Source: Ampullaceana balthica (lineage: Eukaryota; Mollusca; Gastropoda; Lymnaeidae). From it: 64,000 nt of DNA. Below, in pieces: positions 44,446 through 55,428 of this stretch. The DNA is taken from contig CALYLW010000550.1 in assembly GCA_944989445.1 (NCBI GenBank), positions 804,044-868,043 of the forward strand, read 5' to 3'. The first letter of the stretch is position 1. Each line of letters begins with the position of its first letter. The notes below the pieces were generated by a model that did not search any database, was not told the origin of the DNA, and saw nothing but the letters and a program-made list of their open reading frames with translations. The position numbers were made by a program, and so were the translations under genes.

Positions 44446-45068
44446 GTAAGTCGGGATGGGACCGTCGTAACCGGGGGACTACCTGTATATAAACATGCAT
44501 ATTACGCCTTCAATAAATATATATAAAACAAAATATTAACTCAAAGACATTGAATTCATAATTTTCGTCTGGAAAAAACATCAACAAAGAAAACCCATCT
44601 TTTGATATATTTTTTTTTCTGGGGGGGGGGAATAAAAATCTTATCCACACTGTGATGGGGGGAGTCGTGAGGTGGGATTCGTCCATGGTGTCGGTGTGTC
44701 AAAGTCCAAATAGATTTATAAAATGTATATCTTTTAAAACATAAGATACTGCCTCTGTCATGTCCAGCCTTTTTTAGAGATCTCTCAGCTGCGACGTTTC
44801 TTTTCGTTTTTTTCCTAATTTGTTTTAATGTTTTTTGTGTGATGGGACTGTTTTATTATTGAAAGTTAACTGATATTTTTTAATAAAAAGTTTTCGCATT
44901 TAACGTATTTCTTTGTATTTCTTAATTTCTTTCTAGATCAAAAAAATGTGTCTTCATTTTTTTTCGGACATAAAATCGTACACAGTAAAATTTTAGGCTT
45001 GGGTGTCACCCCCTGATGGGTGTCACCCGGGGCGGCCCGCCCCCCTCACCCCCCTAGTGATGCCACTG

Positions 45069-46040
45069 CTCCCACGTTTCATGGTCAATGCGCGCCAGGC
45101 ACATGTCTTTCTTGCAGACGTCCTTGTAGCGCAGGCAGGGGTGATCTCTTTTCCTCAGACCAGTTGCAAGCTCACTGTAAAGCAGGGCACTTGGAATTCG
45201 CTTCGAGCCCAACCTATGGACATGGCCCAACCACCGCAGACGCCTCTCACTCTGGATTGAGTGCGTACTCAACATATGGCTCCTCCTGAGTACCTCAATA
45301 TTTGTGATTTTATCCTGGCACTTGATGTGTAGGATCCTACGCAAGCATCGCAAGTGAAAACTGTTAAGCAGCTTTATTTGCTTGGCGCAGGTCGTCCAGC
45401 ACTCGCTGCAATAAAGGAGTGTGCTGAGCACACAGGCCTGGTACACGGTGACTTTCGTCAGTGAGCTGCGCAGTGTTCCACACTCTTTTATTCCGCCTTG
45501 CAATTAATGATGCGACCTTTCCAATTCTGGTTTCTATTTACTTTTCTAGGGAGGGTGTTCTTGTGGTATTACTACCAAGGTAGTTGAAATCCTCGACATC
45601 ATCCAAGGTGTTTCCCTCAATGAAGATTGCTGGGAAGCAGTCTGTGCCTAGTCTCATAATGTTAGTAATATTTAGGCTTATCCTTAACTCTGAGAATTGA
45701 TTGACCAGCTGTTGGATTTCTATCTCTGTATGTGAGGTGAGAGCTGCGTCATCCGCGTAGAGCAACTCTCTGATTAATACAGTTTCCACTTTGCCCTTCA
45801 CGCGGAGCCGGCTGATCTTATATAGGCTTCCATCCGCCCTGGTATGAATGTTCACACCCTCGGAACAGTCCTCGAAAGCATGTCGCAGTAGCACCGAGAA
45901 GAATGTACTAAAGAGTATTGGTGCCAGTATGCAGCCCTGCTTGACTCCGCTACAAACTCGGAAGGGTTCAGAGGTGGCACCATCGAAGGGCACTGTGCTG
46001 TGGATGTTGGTGTGGAAAGACAGGTGTATGGATAGGACTG
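45069..46040 (-). pseudogene. Non-LTR retrotransposon reverse transcriptase and C-terminus, proximal part
   Basis: On the minus strand the frame starts in TVPFDGATSEPF, then CSGVKQGCILAPILF (RT motif B), then RELLYADDAALTSHTE with the catalytic YADD, then DFNYLGS. A frameshift near 45,510-45,540 separates this from VYQACVLSTLLYCSECWT, FHLRCLRRILHIKCQDKI, RRLRWLGHVHRL and RYKDVCKKDM. The part before motif B is missing: the break coincides with the edge of the 34-bp array. The hAT element then splits it after DHETWE. Clade is not assigned; it differs clearly from the CR1/L2-like LINE at 13.6 kb. Confidence 0.88.
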
Positions 46041-47155
46041 CACTCACACTGTTACAGGTGTATGGACAGGTCTGTACTCACACTGTGACAGGTATATGGA
46101 CAGGACTGCACTCACACTGTGACAGGTGTATGGACAGGACTGCACCCACACTGTGACAGATATATGGACAGGACTGCACTCACACTGTGACAGGTGCATG
46201 GACAGGACTGCACTCACACTGTGACAGGTCAAGGGCATGACTGCACTCACACCGTGACAGGTGTATGGACAGGACTGCACTCACACTGTGACATATATAT
46301 GGACAGGACTGCACTCACACTGTGACAGGTATATGGACAGGACTGCACTCACACTGTGACAGGTGTATGGACAGGACTGCACTCACACTGTGACAGGTAT
46401 ATGGACAGGACTGCACTCACAATGTAACAGGTGTATGGACAGGACTTCATTCATACTGTGACAGGTGTGTGGATAGGACTGCACTCACACTGTGACAGGT
46501 ATATGGACAGGACTGCACTCACACTGTGACAGGTATATGGACACGACTGCACTCACACTGTGACAGGTGTTTGGACAGAACTGCATTCATACTGGGACAA
46601 GTGTATGGACAGGACTGCACTAACACTGTGACAGGTGTATGGACAGGACTGCACTCACATGTGACAGGTGTATGGACAGGACTGCACTCACACTGTGATA
46701 GGTATATGGACAAGACTGCACTCACACTGTGACAGGTGTATGGACAGGACTGCACTCACACTTTTACATGTGTATGGACAGGACTGCACTCACACTGTGA
46801 TCGGTGTATAGACAGGACTGCACTCACACTGTGACAGGTGTATGGACAGGACTGCACTCACACTTTTACAGGTGTATGACAGGACTGCACTCACACTGTG
46901 ACAGGTATATGGACAAGACTGCACTCACACTATGACAGCTATATGGACAAGACTGCATTCACACTGTGACAGGTGTATAAACAGGACTGCACTCACACTG
47001 TGACAGGTATATGGACAGGACTGCATTCGTACTGTGACAGGTGTGTGGATAGGACTGCACTCACACTGTGACAGGTATATGGACAAGACTGCACTCACAC
47101 TGTGACAGGTGTATGGAAAGGAGTGCACTCACAATGTGATCGGTGTATGGACTGG
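46024..47155. repeat. 34-bp minisatellite, about 33 units
   Basis: The unit is 34 bp: GGACAGGACTGCACTCACAC then TGTGACAGGTGTAT. A variant TATATGG alternates irregularly with GTATGG. Its left edge merges with the 5' break of the LINE relic, and the first degenerate unit reads in frame with it, so the array may have started at that junction. The 60-80-codon open frames on both strands are artefacts of the array. Confidence 0.95.
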
Positions 47156-48728
47156 ATCAGGATAACTCAAGTTTATTATTTATATTGAAACAAAGTTTAT
47201 CGGTATTATGTTAATGACATTAGAAATAGAACGGACTTTCCTAACATGTTGCAAGTGTTCGCCACTTTTGCAGAGTTCAGATCTTTTTGGTGGGTATTCT
47301 TGTCTATGCATTCATTCCCAAACATTTATCTGTATGCACAATTTGACATGTCAAGTAAACATGTCCAGCTCCTACTTAAATTTAAGCATTATGAAAGATA
47401 CTCATAGTCTTAATTTTTGCATCACTCTTGTGTCTGTTTGTGACTCTTCTTCAAAATCGACCGTAAAAAACAAGCTCAACCCCCCCCCCGCAATATTTTT
47501 ATAAACCACTCCAGATCCCTTAGACATCACTAGCGCCATTCCATCCCTCAAAAAATGAGAGTTTTACCGCCCACTTCAGGAACCCTTGCATTTATTCATT
47601 AAAATACTTCCTCTTCATTTATGTCTTCACCGACTTCAGTAATGAAACCGGTGTCACCTTACATTTTCCCTGTCATGTTGGGGACAACGCTGCTTGTGTT
47701 ACTTATACTGCAACCCACTCACCATCACATCTGCACACCTCACCTTAGGTTGAATGAAGTCCCCGAGCCCCTAGATCCACACCCCCCCCCCACATCCCAC
47801 ACTTACTTTCGTCTCAGAACTCCCAACACCTCCCCCACCTTCCTACACGGAGCCCACGCCGGAGGCCCCCCCCCACCGATCGCTTCAAGTTTCCAAGTTG
47901 AGATCAGTACCCGTTGGTATCCAAGTGGAGCTGTTAGCCCCACAATACCCTGCGACAGGAAGCCGTCGGCCACGGCGCGTCGCCCGCGCGTGACTCCCTG
48001 ACAACGACGCTTTCCGTGCCCCTTTCCCGCCTCTTCCAAACTGGCTTATTTCCCCCTCTACCAATGGCAATGCCGATATAAAGTCTGCACGCGCACAGCT
48101 GGCCACTGGCTTAACAACAACTTGTTCTTTGGGACGTAGGGTACACGAAACGAACAAATATAACATCAACAAAACAAATAAGTTACATAAACTTTAAAAA
48201 GATACAGTAGACGAAACGTTTGTTCTTATATTTTAAAAAGCAGCATTTAATAAACAGAAATATTCAATTTAAATTGTGTTCGAAATATTTCTGTGATTTT
48301 CCCCCCGTCGAGGTGAAATGGAACACCAACCAATAATAACATCGATAAAACGATTATTGAACGTCTAAAATATAACAAGAAAAACGAAATCAGATTTTGA
48401 TTGAAGTTTGAAATATACACCAAAAAAAAATAATTTAAACTTAATCGTTAAATAAACTTCAAAACAAATCTACCGGAAGTAACTGGATTGACAAAATAGT
48501 TTATACCTTGGCCTGAAGATTTTTTTGGGGTGGGGGTTATTTTTGTGTGAGCATACAGAATCGGGAGTCCATTCCCTGCTGACCGAAGACATCCGCCACC
48601 ACAGTGACGTCAGCAACAGGAGTGACCAGAAAAAAGACAGCGGACGGTAAGTCAACAATATCATTCTTCACATTTTTTCTTTTTCAAGCTGTAAAAATCA
48701 TTTGGAATAAACTCAAATTTTTATGAAA
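47156..48728. other. Unassigned region
   Basis: There is a C-rich stretch around 47,480-47,890 and ordinary DNA elsewhere. Overlapping short open frames on both strands at 47.6-48.2 kb are not convincing. No tRNA-like sequence or transposon termini were found. Confidence 0.45.
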
Positions 48729-48810
48729 CAACTCTAACGCACCCACCAAGAATAAAGCGTGTGCACGTGCAACTCTAACGCACCCACAAAGAACAAAGCG
48801 TGTGCACGAA
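48729..48810. repeat. 41-bp duplication (2 copies)
   Basis: AACTCTAACGCACCCACCAAGAATAAAGCG and a second copy with CACAAAGAACAAAGCG. Each copy contains GTGTGCACG. Confidence 0.85.
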
Positions 48811-49930
48811 CTTCAGGTGATTTTTAACCAACAGCAACAAAAAATGAAGATTAAAAAAAAATACGCTAAAAATATTTAAAAAAAAATAAATGCCTTGATG
48901 AAAGTCTCGTCATGCAATATATGAATGCAAAAATTGTTTGATATTAAATTAAAAGCTTAGACGTGGGGAGGGGGGGGAACAACAGTTGTTAACAGTTTGG
49001 TGCAAATTTAGGTGCATCTTTCGCGGCGGAAAGTTAATATTAAATTAGCCGAATTCTTTGTTCTTTAGGAAGGAAAAATTTTGAACTCTTTTTCGTTAAT
49101 TTATATATTTTTTAAAATGATTCTTTTACATGAGATTACAAATATCTGCATTTGTAAAAAAAATGTTGATTGCTTACATTAAATCTTCCGTTTTAAAATA
49201 TAAAATTGTCCGTAAATTAAATCACCTGTCACTTTCACAAATTATAAATCTGAATTTTTTTTATTATCACTAATTTAAATATCTCATTTGTCCTTCGATA
49301 ATCGTCTACCGTAAGCATCCAACTGAAGTCTGTTGCTTACTACAGACTGACTTTTATTTCTGATATCCACCCCCGTCTGTCTGTACTCTGCCTGCTGAAA
49401 GACAACCGCGGGACGCCTGTTGGTCTGTCTTGATGCGAGCTGTCAGACATACCTTTGTCTGTTGTCAGACAAAACATTGTCTGACTTTCATTGACTCCGA
49501 CCAGAGGCTTCTCATTCATGTGTTGCAGCTTGAAGACACTGGGGGTGGGGGGGGGGCAAAAGAAAACCCCGTCGATTTAATTAGCTTTAATGTCTTCATG
49601 TCTTTATTGAGACGTGGACAAATTATGTCTTTGAACCTCATCTGGTCGTCTTCTCTGAGCCTGAAATATCATGTTTTTTAAAATCGCTTCTGGTTTTCTC
49701 TCAGAATCAGAAAGTAAACTCAAGTTTTCGTATCTGTTCTTGTCTTACAATGTAAAATATTCTTGGCCTAAAATATTCAAAGATAACATTTTAATATGCG
49801 GGAAGTTGCGAAAACTGCAATGTCTATATTTCATAAAGTCAAATATTTTCTATAATGAATAAAACAATTATGGACCACATGGACATTTAATAAATAAATC
49901 GCAGGATGAAACATGAAAACACCAAATCCA
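48811..49930. other. Unassigned AT-rich region
   Basis: No gene recognised. Between 49,320 and 49,490 the words GTCTG and CAGAC recur about ten times in both orientations, which is a local compositional oddity. Confidence 0.45.
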
Positions 49931-50090
49931 GCATAAGATGTGACCAACATAAGATGTGACCAACATAAGATGTGACCAACAAAGATGTGACCAACATAAG
50001 ATGTGACCAGCATAAGATGTGACCAACATAAGATGTGACCAACATAAGATGTGACCAACATAAGATGTGACCAACATAAGATGTGACTGA
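49931..50090. repeat. 16-bp minisatellite ACATAAGATGTGACCA, about 10 units
   Basis: Near-perfect 16-bp units, with one copy short by three bases and one with GC for AC. All three minus frames are open for up to 96 codons because 48 bp holds three units without a stop. Confidence 0.95.
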
Positions 50091-50344
50091 TGACACGAAC
50101 AAGGATCGTTTCAAACCTCACTATAATAGGTGTCTATCCATTGCCTGTATATGAGTACAAGCACTTGCATGTGGGCCCAATGAATGGTTTATGTCCGAGA
50201 GTTTCCAATTTGTATGTCCTTTAAGCTATGTTTTCATCGTCCATATTTACATCAACACCCCAGAGACACTTAAGGTCCCCGCCCCTTCTCCCCAGCTATT
50301 TTCACAAACTTCACTTCTCTAGACAGAATCTTCACATCTGTATA
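50091..50344. other. Unassigned spacer
   Basis: No distinctive features seen between the 16-bp and 33-bp arrays. Confidence 0.45.
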
Positions 50345-50600
50345 CCACCTCGTGTCTCTCTATCCCTCGCTGAGGTACCTCTTCGTGTCTCTTTATCCCT
50401 CGCTGAGGTACCTCTTCGTGTCTCTCTATCCCTCGCTGAGGTACCTCTTCGTGTCTCTCTATCCCTCGATGAGGTACCTCGTCGTGTCTCGCTATCCCTC
50501 GCTGAGGTACCGCCTCGTGTCTCTCTATCCCTCGCTGAGGTACCTCGTCGTGTCTCGCTATACCTAACTGATGTACCACCTCGTGTCTCTCCATCTCTCG
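50345..50600. repeat. 33-bp minisatellite, about 8 units
   Basis: The unit CTCGTGTCTCTCTATCCCTC then GCTGAGGTACCTC, or variants, is repeated about eight times. As 33 is divisible by three, frames are open on both strands (137, 124, 91 codons), but divergence is not biased to silent changes. Confidence 0.93.
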
Positions 50601-51390
50601 CTAAATGCCCGTATGCATGTAGACGTTTTATTCTCTTGTAATTAATTCTCCGACCCCGGGGCGGTCTGGCCCCGTCTCCACTCAGTGGCCTCGCGACCGA
50701 CCCCACCCCCTTCCTTTAATGAACATCTCCCAGATAGCGTCACTCACGTCTCTTACTTCCGATTTCTGAAAATCCCCAAAAAGAAAACTCACTAAAAAAA
50801 AACAACCCCAGCCAAACTTAAGAACAAAATAATTGCTTAACCTCCCACTTGTACGCCTCATTTTCCCTCCTTCCAACCCTCTCATCCCATCATGCCGTCT
50901 CCTCATACAGCACCACGCACTCTATATTCCAAAAAAACTCCCTGTACCTTTCCCTCCTTCTGTCCTCCTCACCTCCAGCCTCCTCTCTCGTGTAGCCCCT
51001 AGAACTATACCTCCGTAACCTCCTCCCTAAAACCCCTCCTTGACTCTGTGCTGTCTACTCCTGCGGCCCATCAGCCAATGCTCACCAATCATTACCGGAG
51101 CAAGTGCTGTCCGTGGCCGCCATATTGAAACATCTAATGATCTTCAGAGTTCAATCAGCAGGACGTGTACCGTGTAATAGGGAAAACCCGCTCTTTAAAA
51201 GATTGGTACGCATCTTCCATATGCGCATCTTAACCTAAATCTAACTTGAAATAAAAGTTGTTTAGAAATGGTTCTTTTAACCATTTAAAGTAACGAATAA
51301 AGCAATGTTAAAGCGAAATAATGTTAAATTGTAAATATTCTCCAGATGTTTGATCGAGATCAGAGGATACAGAATTCACTTAGTTTAAAA
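50601..51390. other. Unassigned region with CCAAT and YY1-like words
   Basis: It is pyrimidine-rich at 50,640-51,060. CAGCCAATG lies at 51,072 and GCCGCCATATTG at 51,116-51,127; the latter matches the YY1-type core promoter element. There is no open frame of note downstream in either direction, so a promoter is only a possibility. Confidence 0.35.
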
Positions 51391-51485
51391 CGATATTAAC
51401 TACGATATTAACTACGATATTAACTACGATATTAACTACGATATTAACTACGATATTAACTACGATATTAACTACGATATTATCG
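51391..51485. repeat. 12-bp repeat ACTACGATATTA, about 8 units
   Basis: Perfect or near-perfect 12-bp units next to the long direct repeat that flanks the LINE insertion. Confidence 0.93.
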
Positions 51486-51492
51486 TTTTCGG

Positions 51493-51566
51493 GATTCTAA
51501 CATCATGTTTTGTACACTATTTTTCAAATTTCATCATTATGACATCCTGATTCTAACAGCTGGAGT
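51493..51566. repeat. 74-bp direct repeat, left copy (flanks LINE)
   Basis: It begins GATTCTAACATCATG and ends ACAGCTGGAGT, and is identical to 52,155-52,228 except one base (CATTATGAC versus CATGATGAC). It may be a long target-site duplication or a pre-existing tandem pair that received the LINE. Confidence 0.9.
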
Positions 51567-52146
51567 AGGCTTTATAAAAAGGAACTTTAACAAATGTAAT
51601 AGAGATATAAAACTAAAATGCTACCTCACTTTGGTGAGACCTGCACTAGAATATGCATCTTCTGTATGGGACCCATCCACCCAAGAAAACATTGATAAAC
51701 TAGAACAAATTCAAAAAAGAGCTGCCAGATTCATTACTGGAGAATATTCGAAACTGACAAGAGTAACACCATTAGTTAAATCATTAAACCTTGAAACACT
51801 AGAGGATAGAAGAACCAAGAGCAAAGTAGTAATCATACATAAAGCAATTAATTCTAATTTAGAAATACAACACAAAGATAACTTAATACAACCCTCAGAT
51901 AGACATAAGGATAAAAACACCTTTCTTATTCCGTATGCAAGAACAAACACATACAAGTTTTCCTTCTTCCCGTCCGGAATTCGGGCGTGGAATGGGTTGC
52001 CTGAAGAATCCAGGAAAACCAACACTTTATCAACATTTAAATCTCTAATAAAAATGCAGGACTAAACACAAACCATAGATAAGCGTAGGACGCAATAATC
52101 TTCTGTATAGAAGGAGCGTCTGTAAACAGATAAGATAAGATAAGAG
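51567..52146 (+). mobile_element. 5'-truncated LINE copy (CR1/L2-like), C-terminus and 3' tail
   Basis: The element enters at the FIKRNFNKCN block and continues unbroken to LIKMQD and stop, then the 3' UTR and GATAAGATAAGATAAG tail. The last 166 codons have no stop. The EQIQKRAARFITGEYSKLTR stretch is the correct version of a segment scrambled in the 13.7-kb copy. The ATG of the long frame (51,505) lies in the flanking 74-bp repeat, so that protein start is accidental. Near identity with the 13.7-kb copy implies recent activity of the family. Confidence 0.9.
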
Positions 52147-52154
52147 TATATGGT

Positions 52155-52228
52155 GATTCTAACATCATGTTTTGTACACTATTTTTCAAATTTCATCATG
52201 ATGACATCCTGATTCTAACAGCTGGAGT
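52155..52228. repeat. 74-bp direct repeat, right copy
   Basis: Matches 51,493-51,566. Eight bases (TATATGGT) separate it from the LINE tail. A weaker third echo, GGTGATTCTGACATCAT, follows at 52,232. Confidence 0.9.
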
Positions 52229-52615
52229 CTACGGTGATTCTGACATCATACGCGTTGCATTGTATTTTTATTTGATAACAACGTAATTATCGAGCGGTTC
52301 ATCATTAGTTACTAGGAAGGGTTTTATCTCGAACAGGAACTTGGTATAAATGCGACATTTTATCAAGATTTACATAGAAAAGTTTGAGTGAAAACAATTA
52401 GGCAATCAGAGCTCGTTAGGTTTTAGAACCTCATTAGATTTAAATCGGTTTCTTACAAACTAAAGCAATGAGATTGATCTGCTCGCATACAGCCATGAGT
52501 AGCTGTGTGCGTGCGCACATCAGCTAAATAATAGACGCGTGTGTACAGTGTACATCAATAAGATGAATTTTGATTGTGCAAGGTATAATTCAATTTGATA
52601 TTTCTTGAAAGTAGC
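52229..52615. other. Unassigned spacer
   Basis: AT-rich, with no features recognised. Confidence 0.5.
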
Positions 52616-52819
52616 AAAGAGATTATATCCGCTTGTACACATTAACATACTCCACCAAAGAGATTATATCCGCTTGTACACATTAACATACTCCACCAAA
52701 GAGATTATATCCGCTTGTACACATTAACATACTCCACCAAAGAGATTATATCCGCTTGTACACATTAACATACTCCACCAAAGAGATTATATCCGCTTGT
52801 ACACATTAACATACTCCAC
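52616..52819. repeat. 41-bp perfect tandem repeat, 5 units
   Basis: The unit AAAGAGATTATATCCGCTTG then TACACATTAACATACTCCACC is repeated with no visible mismatch, so expansion is very recent. Confidence 0.96.
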
Positions 52820-52889
52820 AATCCCCTTTTCCACTGTTTGACATCAGCTGCCAATGAGTTGCCATCAAATGATGTCACTACTTGTACAA

Positions 52890-53145
52890 ACCAGCCCAAG
52901 TCCCATGCACACACCAACCCAAGTCCCATGTACACACCAACCCAAGTCCCATGTACACACCAACCCAAGTCCCATCTACACACTAACCCTAATTCCTAGT
53001 ACACACAACCCAGTTCTCATGTACACACAAACCAAAGGCTCATGTACACACCAACCCAAGTCCCGTGTACACACCAACCCAAATTCCTAGTACACACAAC
53101 TCAGTTCTCATGTACACACAACCCAGTTCTCATGTACACACACAA
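52890..53145. repeat. 22-bp minisatellite, about 11 units
   Basis: The unit ACCAACCCAAGTCCCATGTACACA, 22-24 bp with variation, including ACAACCCAGTTCTCATGTACAC versions toward the right end. Confidence 0.88.
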
Positions 53146-54615
53146 ACACTGACAAACGCCCTGTTCGGGCTACCATCGGGTATATTAACGGCACCCTGTC
53201 AGTAACGACCGGATGCACAACGCCTCTATTTTAAAACACCCCCAGGGCGCACTTTGTAGTCGGAACTCACTTGCCACCCCCACTATCTCTCCACCCCCTC
53301 CCACCCCCACCAACTTCTAATTTTGTTTCCAACCTCTTGGTAGCGTGTTATGATTTGAAGCCTGCTTTAGCCGTCGTTGGTAAATGTGGAGTATTTTGTA
53401 ACTGTAACAATAGCACTTTCAGTAACTGTGTCCGTAAAGTTGCTCTTAACCTGTTCCGTAACAGTAACCTTCAGTTTCAGAAGTGCAGAAATAAATTTTG
53501 TTTCTTTTTTAAAAAAAAAGTTTTCTTTTCGTTTGTTTTAAATTATTTTATTATTTGCATACATTCTTCATAGTTCTTAACAAGATTTATTAGTTTTGCT
53601 GTTCTTGTTAATAGTTAGAGTTTTGTTAGACTGAAGTTATTTTGTAAAATTTAAATTTAGTTTATATATTTTGTTTTATTGGAATTACTTGTCCAATGTT
53701 AATGTTAGATTCTTTTTTTTAGTGTTCGTTTTAAGTCTTGTTCCGTGCAAATATATTTTATATTATAAGTAATATGTTTTTAATTTAAAAATCGCCCTTA
53801 TATAGTCGAAAATATTTAATTAATCTTCAAACAATAGTTAGAAATCAATTTTATTCAAATAACAATGTTATTCTGACAATGATAAGAGCGCGTTTTTCAA
53901 ACAAAGTTTCATTGTGAAATAGATGCCGATTAAATTCCGGCTCTTAGTTTTCTTTTTAACAGAAAGTCGATTTGAGATTCGATTTTCTTTCGGTTTCGGT
54001 CGACAGTAAATTGGACTTTTCGGCGGCTGATTATTGGTGCACGTCTTCATGCCGCGGATAGGCGTCTGATACAGGAATATTCTTCAACATACACGGCTCA
54101 TAGCCAAATGATGTCCAAGTGGTCAGTTTTAAAAAAAAATAAAAGATAATTAGATTAATGGAATTTTTGTTTAGTTCGTGGAAGGAAAGAAACAAAAATT
54201 AGAGAAAAAAATAGTTAAATTAATTTAGTGCCACATTCCTTTATGTTGATAATAAACATCATATTCATACGCACCATTGACAATAGTAAATATTCTTGGA
54301 GAAAAAAATGAAGAAAATTGTAAAAATAACATTTAAAATTTATTTTTCAATTTAAAATTGTACAAATTAGAGATGCCTGTAGGAAACAATTCATTCATTC
54401 GTTGACATTCATCATTATCTTAAATCATACTTGTTAATATTGTAAGTGACTGAGAATTACAAGATTCAATTTATTCACGTCTATGGGCACACTATAACAG
54501 AAGAGAATGACAAACATTTAGTAACGCTTTAAAACCTGCTGTACTGCTCCATTGACATCGACAAATCACAGATGTTAGACATTTTAGACGTTTGGGATTG
54601 TTAACGTGGTTAATC
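53146..54615. other. Unassigned AT-rich region
   Basis: Frames of 60-100 codons show no domain. Runs of T/TTG repeats around 53,500-53,760 are low-complexity. No gene or transposon end recognised. Confidence 0.5.
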
Positions 54616-54616
54616 A

Positions 54617-55428
54617 TCTATACCAGGGGTCTCCATTAACTGTCAAACAGCAGTTTGGGGGCCAACTACACACAGTTTTGTGGTAAACGATAGGTAAATA
54701 TAGTATCTTTTTTGGAGATTAAAAGGTCTCCAGGGGCTGGATGAGAGGGCCCTCGCGGGCCGCATCTAGCCCGCGGGCCGTAGTTTGGAGACCCCTGATC
54801 TATACTAATAAAAGAAAACTCCTGACTCACTCACTCACTTACTCATTTCTAATTCTCCAACTTCCCGTGTAGATAGAAGCATGAAACTTTGGGAAGTTGA
54901 TGAATACACTTTTATGACGATAACTGGCGAAAAAAGATTTTTAAAACTTCCCACTCATGGGGGACAGGGGACCTAAAAAAAGTTTTTTCCCCCGAATATG
55001 GGCTATATAAAACGGACTCATCACTAATTCTCTAACTTACAGCGTAGGTAGAAGAATGAAACTTTAGGAAGTTCTTGAGTATCCTCCCGCGATGGTAACA
55101 GGCGACAAAAATATAACATTATCGCTCACTGGGGGGGGAGGCGTGGCCCAAATGTAGTTTTTTCCTGATATGAGCTATATAAAACAGACTCATCATTAAA
55201 TCTCTAACCTCCAGTATAGTTAGGAGCATGAAACTTTGGGAAGTTTTTGAGTACACTCAGGGCGTATGAGATATGCACATCCTTTTCCACGGGGGCAAAT
55301 ATTGACAAACAAGTATATCCATTATGATCCAGATTGAAAGAAATTGCTGTTTTGAATTGATGTCATGCGGGTTCTCAACGTTAACTGAAATCCTAATTTT
55401 CCGCTGCAGAGCACGGGTATTTTGCTAG
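54617..55428. mobile_element. Helitron-like non-autonomous element, split by a hAT MITE
   Basis: It begins TCTATAC and continues after the MITE as TCTATACTAATAAAAG (54,799 onward). It ends GCACGGGTATTTTGCTAG at 55,428, followed by T; the base before the start is A. TC at the 5' end, CTAG at the 3' end and an A/T target fit Helitrons. The interior has three diverged copies of a segment including AGGAGCATGAAACTTTGGGA and ATATAAAACGGACTCATCA. No helicase or Rep coding is present. The 3' hairpin is weak. Confidence 0.72.
54624..54797. mobile_element. hAT-type MITE, 174 bp, perfect 8-bp target duplication
   Basis: Ends CAGGGGTCTCCA and TGGAGACCCCTG are perfect 12-bp inverted repeats. ATCTATAC flanks it at 54,616-54,623 and 54,798-54,805. 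The right half has GGGCCGCATCTAGCCCGCGG, a GC-rich feature typical of such hAT MITEs. Confidence 0.93.

Larger units (their letters stand above)
42660..45068 (+). mobile_element. hAT transposon with DUF4371/ZMYM1-like transposase relic
   Basis: Ends: CAGAGGCGTCACTAGGG at the left, and at the right the inverted CAGTGGCATCACTAGGG, followed inward on both sides by GTGTCACCCGGGGCGG in inverted orientation. CTCCCACG flanks it at 42,652-42,659 and 45,069-45,076, a perfect 8-bp hAT-type target duplication. It is 2,409 bp long, contains a decayed transposase and a nested CRE-bearing repeat, and is inserted into a minus-strand LINE. It is not active. Confidence 0.93.

Noticed and set aside
47621..48172. 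Plus and minus frames of 126, 95 and 78 codons
   Set aside because: They overlap each other on both strands in Pro/C-rich sequence with no domain; GC-rich DNA has fewer stops by chance.
51505..52065. 186-codon plus-strand frame as an intact gene
   Set aside because: The first 22 codons lie in flanking DNA (the 74-bp repeat); the remainder is the truncated C-terminus of a LINE.
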